Part shown: piece after piece, positions 62,232 through 64,000 of the stretch | Position numbering within the stretch: position 1 is the stretch's first letter | Layout of the letters: every line of letters begins with the position of its first letter | NCBI GenBank assembly: GCA_017399685.1 | Contig: JAFQBM010000041.1 | Location: forward strand, 1-64,000 | DNA from: Lachnospiraceae bacterium | GTDB taxonomy: Bacteria > Bacillota > Clostridia > Lachnospirales > Lachnospiraceae | Length of the DNA: 64,000 nucleotides | Direction: 5' to 3' | Program-made: the position numbers and the translations under genes | Notes under the pieces: generated by a model | Told to the model about the DNA's origin: nothing | What the model saw: the letters and a program-made list of their open reading frames with translations, nothing else | Databases searched by the model: none

Positions 62232-63539
62232 ATGGAAGTTTATATTTGCTATTCCTTTTTATATCTAATTGAAGCTTTGATTCTTTGGCAATATGCCTCG
62301 AATCTTTTTCATTCAAAATACAAACGTTGGTGTGAGGGAATTACTTTAGCCTGCATCTACACTGTATTACTCTTTATTTTTATTAAGCAGGATTTTTTAA
62401 TTAATGTCCTTACTTTTCTTTTGGGTAATTTCTTATTTTTGATTATCATGTATCAAATGAAATGGACTTCTGCTCTTTTTCATGCGTTTATAACAACTGT
62501 GATTATGGTAACAAGCGAACTTATGGTATTTTCTGCTATGTCCCATGTTGCTCCAGATTTCTTTGCAGAAAGAACCTATTTTAGAAATCTGATGATTCTT
62601 TCCGTCTTCAGCAAAACCATATATTTTCTAGTATTATATTTTCTTTCCCGCCTTTTTAGGGAAAGGAAGGAACATAAAATTCCCCATGATAAAACCTCAC
62701 TCATCCTTACCATAATGCCAATTGCATCTTTATGCATACTAATGACCCTCTATTTTATCTGCCTAAAGGCTGAATTATCTGTACTTCTTGATTGGATGAT
62801 TTCTATTAGTGCAATCCTTGTATTACTGATTAACATTTTTATTTTTTCATTAAATAACTATACTCAAAGAAAAAATATAGAATTTACAGAAATGCAGTTG
62901 TTGCTACAGAAGGAGTATGATGCATCCCAATACTATAAAATGTTATTGCAGCAAAACGAAAATCAAAACATCATCATTCACGATATAAAAAATCATCTGC
63001 AATCCATTGCATCACTGAATCAACAAGGAGAATCGGACAAAATTAATGCCTATATCCAGCATATTATTGAATCTTCAAATTTAAATGGCTCTATAAAGGT
63101 TTGTGATAACGATCTTTTAAATGCTATTCTTTGCCGATACCTTACCCAATGTCAGGAACATGATATTTCTTTCCGCACAGATATTCGAAGTGGTACCGCT
63201 GATTTCATTGACACTCAGGATCTTACTACCTTATTTTGTAATCTTTTGGATAACGCTATAGAATCTGCTATTAAAATGCCGAATTCCTTTATTGAACTTC
63301 ATATGAGCGATAAACAAAATACTACTCTTACTTTGATTACCATGACAAATTCCTGTAGAAGAAATCCTTTTTCCTCTAATTCAAAACGACTGGTATCCAA
63401 TAAAAGTAATCCCTTGCGTCATGGTTTTGGTATGAAAAGCATAGAAAGAGTAATTGCTAAATATCAAGGTTATATGAAGATTTATTATGACGAAGAAACC
63501 CTTACTTTCCATACCATTATTACCTTAACTCATCCTTAA
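62232..63539 (+). CDS. agrC: AgrC-like GHKL sensor histidine kinase
   Basis: A 435-residue kinase. Six transmembrane helices (to about residue 215) form the peptide receptor; then a coiled linker, IIIHDIKNHLQSIASL with the phosphoacceptor His, and a GHKL domain with CNLLDNAIESA and RHGFGMKSIERV. The start ATG 62232 follows AGGTGA that overlaps the agrA stop codon; an in-frame GTG at 62223 is possible. It probably binds the Ser-type cyclic peptide made by AgrDB and phosphorylates AgrA. Confidence 0.9.
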   Translation: MEVYICYSFLYLIEALILWQYASNLFHSKYKRWCEGITLACIYTVLLFIFIKQDFLINVLTFLLGNFLFLIIMYQMKWTSALFHAFITTVIMVTSELMVFSAMSHVAPDFFAERTYFRNLMILSVFSKTIYFLVLYFLSRLFRERKEHKIPHDKTSLILTIMPIASLCILMTLYFICLKAELSVLLDWMISISAILVLLINIFIFSLNNYTQRKNIEFTEMQLLLQKEYDASQYYKMLLQQNENQNIIIHDIKNHLQSIASLNQQGESDKINAYIQHIIESSNLNGSIKVCDNDLLNAILCRYLTQCQEHDISFRTDIRSGTADFIDTQDLTTLFCNLLDNAIESAIKMPNSFIELHMSDKQNTTLTLITMTNSCRRNPFSSNSKRLVSNKSNPLRHGFGMKSIERVIAKYQGYMKIYYDEETLTFHTIITLTHP

Positions 63540-63603
63540 GAAGTTTAGTTGAACTTATTTCTGGCTGCAAAATTTCGAAACTTTATCACAATAGCTCCCT
63601 GCT

Positions 63604-64000
63604 TTACCCTAATGTAAGATTCAAATAGCCCTTTTTCTCTGCCCAGACAATACTTTTAGGAAGCAATATCATACCACCTGTATTCGAGGAATAAGCTTTG
63701 CTTACTCCTATGCTCTGCATAATTTCAGGAAGAATCAGCCTTAATTCTTCTTCCTGCATGGTAGTTTCCACAATGCAAAGCTTTTCCTCCTCGATACGGT
63801 ACATAAGAATTTCAACTCTCTCACCACAGGTTAGCTTCCATGCTTGCCCACCACAAAAAACATTTTCATCCAAGGCATACTGAATTCCTGCCTCATCCCA
63901 TTCCACATAGCCTTCTGCTGCAAAATAAACATCCCTTAAGCGTTTATAGTCTGCTGCCTTTATGCTTTCTAACTCCCATTTTCCAATGTTTCCTTCCAGC
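63604..64000 (-). CDS. GNAT-like acetyltransferase, 3' part (runs off window)
   Basis: The frame is open from the window edge (reading GNIGKWELESIKAADYKRL) to the stop at 63604, so at least 131 codons of a longer gene are present. The late part is an alpha/beta domain (EEEKLCIVETTMQEEELRL, VSKAYSSNTGGM). It resembles the C-terminal domain that follows a GNAT acetyltransferase in some predicted enzymes, but the catalytic domain is outside the window. Assignment is tentative. Confidence 0.4.
   Translation of the reverse strand, partial: LEGNIGKWELESIKAADYKRLRDVYFAAEGYVEWDEAGIQYALDENVFCGGQAWKLTCGERVEILMYRIEEEKLCIVETTMQEEELRLILPEIMQSIGVSKAYSSNTGGMILLPKSIVWAEKKGYLNLTLG

Overview
The window is low-GC DNA of a Firmicute, most likely a gut member of the Clostridia close to Lachnospiraceae. 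The reasons are AGGAGG-type ribosome binding sites, short intergenic gaps with intrinsic terminators, type III glutamine synthetase beside glutamate synthase and NADP-type glutamate dehydrogenase, rubredoxin with a flavodiiron protein, AAA/PD-(D/E)XK repeat proteins and an Agr-type peptide system. No rRNA, tRNA or CRISPR array was seen. Most genes lie on the minus strand.

Layout. 0.1-3 kb: oxygen and electron-transfer genes (a frameshifted 2-oxoacid:ferredoxin oxidoreductase gamma/delta gene, rubredoxin, flavodiiron protein). 3-7 kb: two tandem AAA/PD-(D/E)XK paralogues with duplicated promoters. 7-10 kb: an esterase with a divergent TetR regulator, then a TetR-CPBP protease pair. 10-15 kb: an ABC-2 exporter with its own two-component system, laid out like linearmycin-type resistance loci. 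15-18.5 kb: nitroreductase, a deoxyribosyltransferase-like protein, an epimerase and an HTH-methyltransferase fusion. 18.4-29.9 kb: an accessory island bounded by 315-bp direct repeats. 30-42 kb: an AAA ATPase and the ammonium-assimilation block gdhA, gltD, gltB, glnN. 42-51 kb: an Lsa-like ABC-F protein, an ABC exporter, YaiI-like and DinB proteins, DUF368. 51-58.6 kb: Na/Pi transporter, chemoreceptor and regulators. 58.8-63.5 kb: a coiled-coil protein and a complete Agr-type quorum-sensing locus. The last gene runs off the window.

The island holds an apparently undescribed double-glycine-leader two-peptide bacteriocin locus. Two precursors share a W-Y-x-W-L-G-D-I-G core start. Around them are an ABC immunity/export set, a C39-peptidase ABC transporter and an HlyD-like adaptor. 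Upstream is a cyclic-di-GMP-I riboswitch with a terminator in front of a GyrI-like gene, and next to that a tyrosine recombinase gene beside a pair of sites with oppositely oriented cores that bracket a promoter-like sequence. Relaxase, DUF6076 and IS1380-type remnants show that the island was assembled from mobile DNA.

The Agr locus is complete: agrD-agrB on the minus strand and agrA-agrC on the plus strand, flanked by two paralogous XRE regulators. The predicted autoinducer has serine where cysteine is usual, which suggests a lactone. The agrDB and agrAC promoters carry the same pair of 9-bp boxes 21 bp apart, at exactly the same distance from the -35 element.

Regulation by transcript attenuation recurs: gdhA, gltB, glnN and the Lsa-like gene all have terminator-like hairpins in their leaders. 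A small inverted-repeat element (five copies) is scattered between genes and seems to supply the promoter of the Lsa-like gene. All functional statements are read from sequence and family knowledge; no database search was run.
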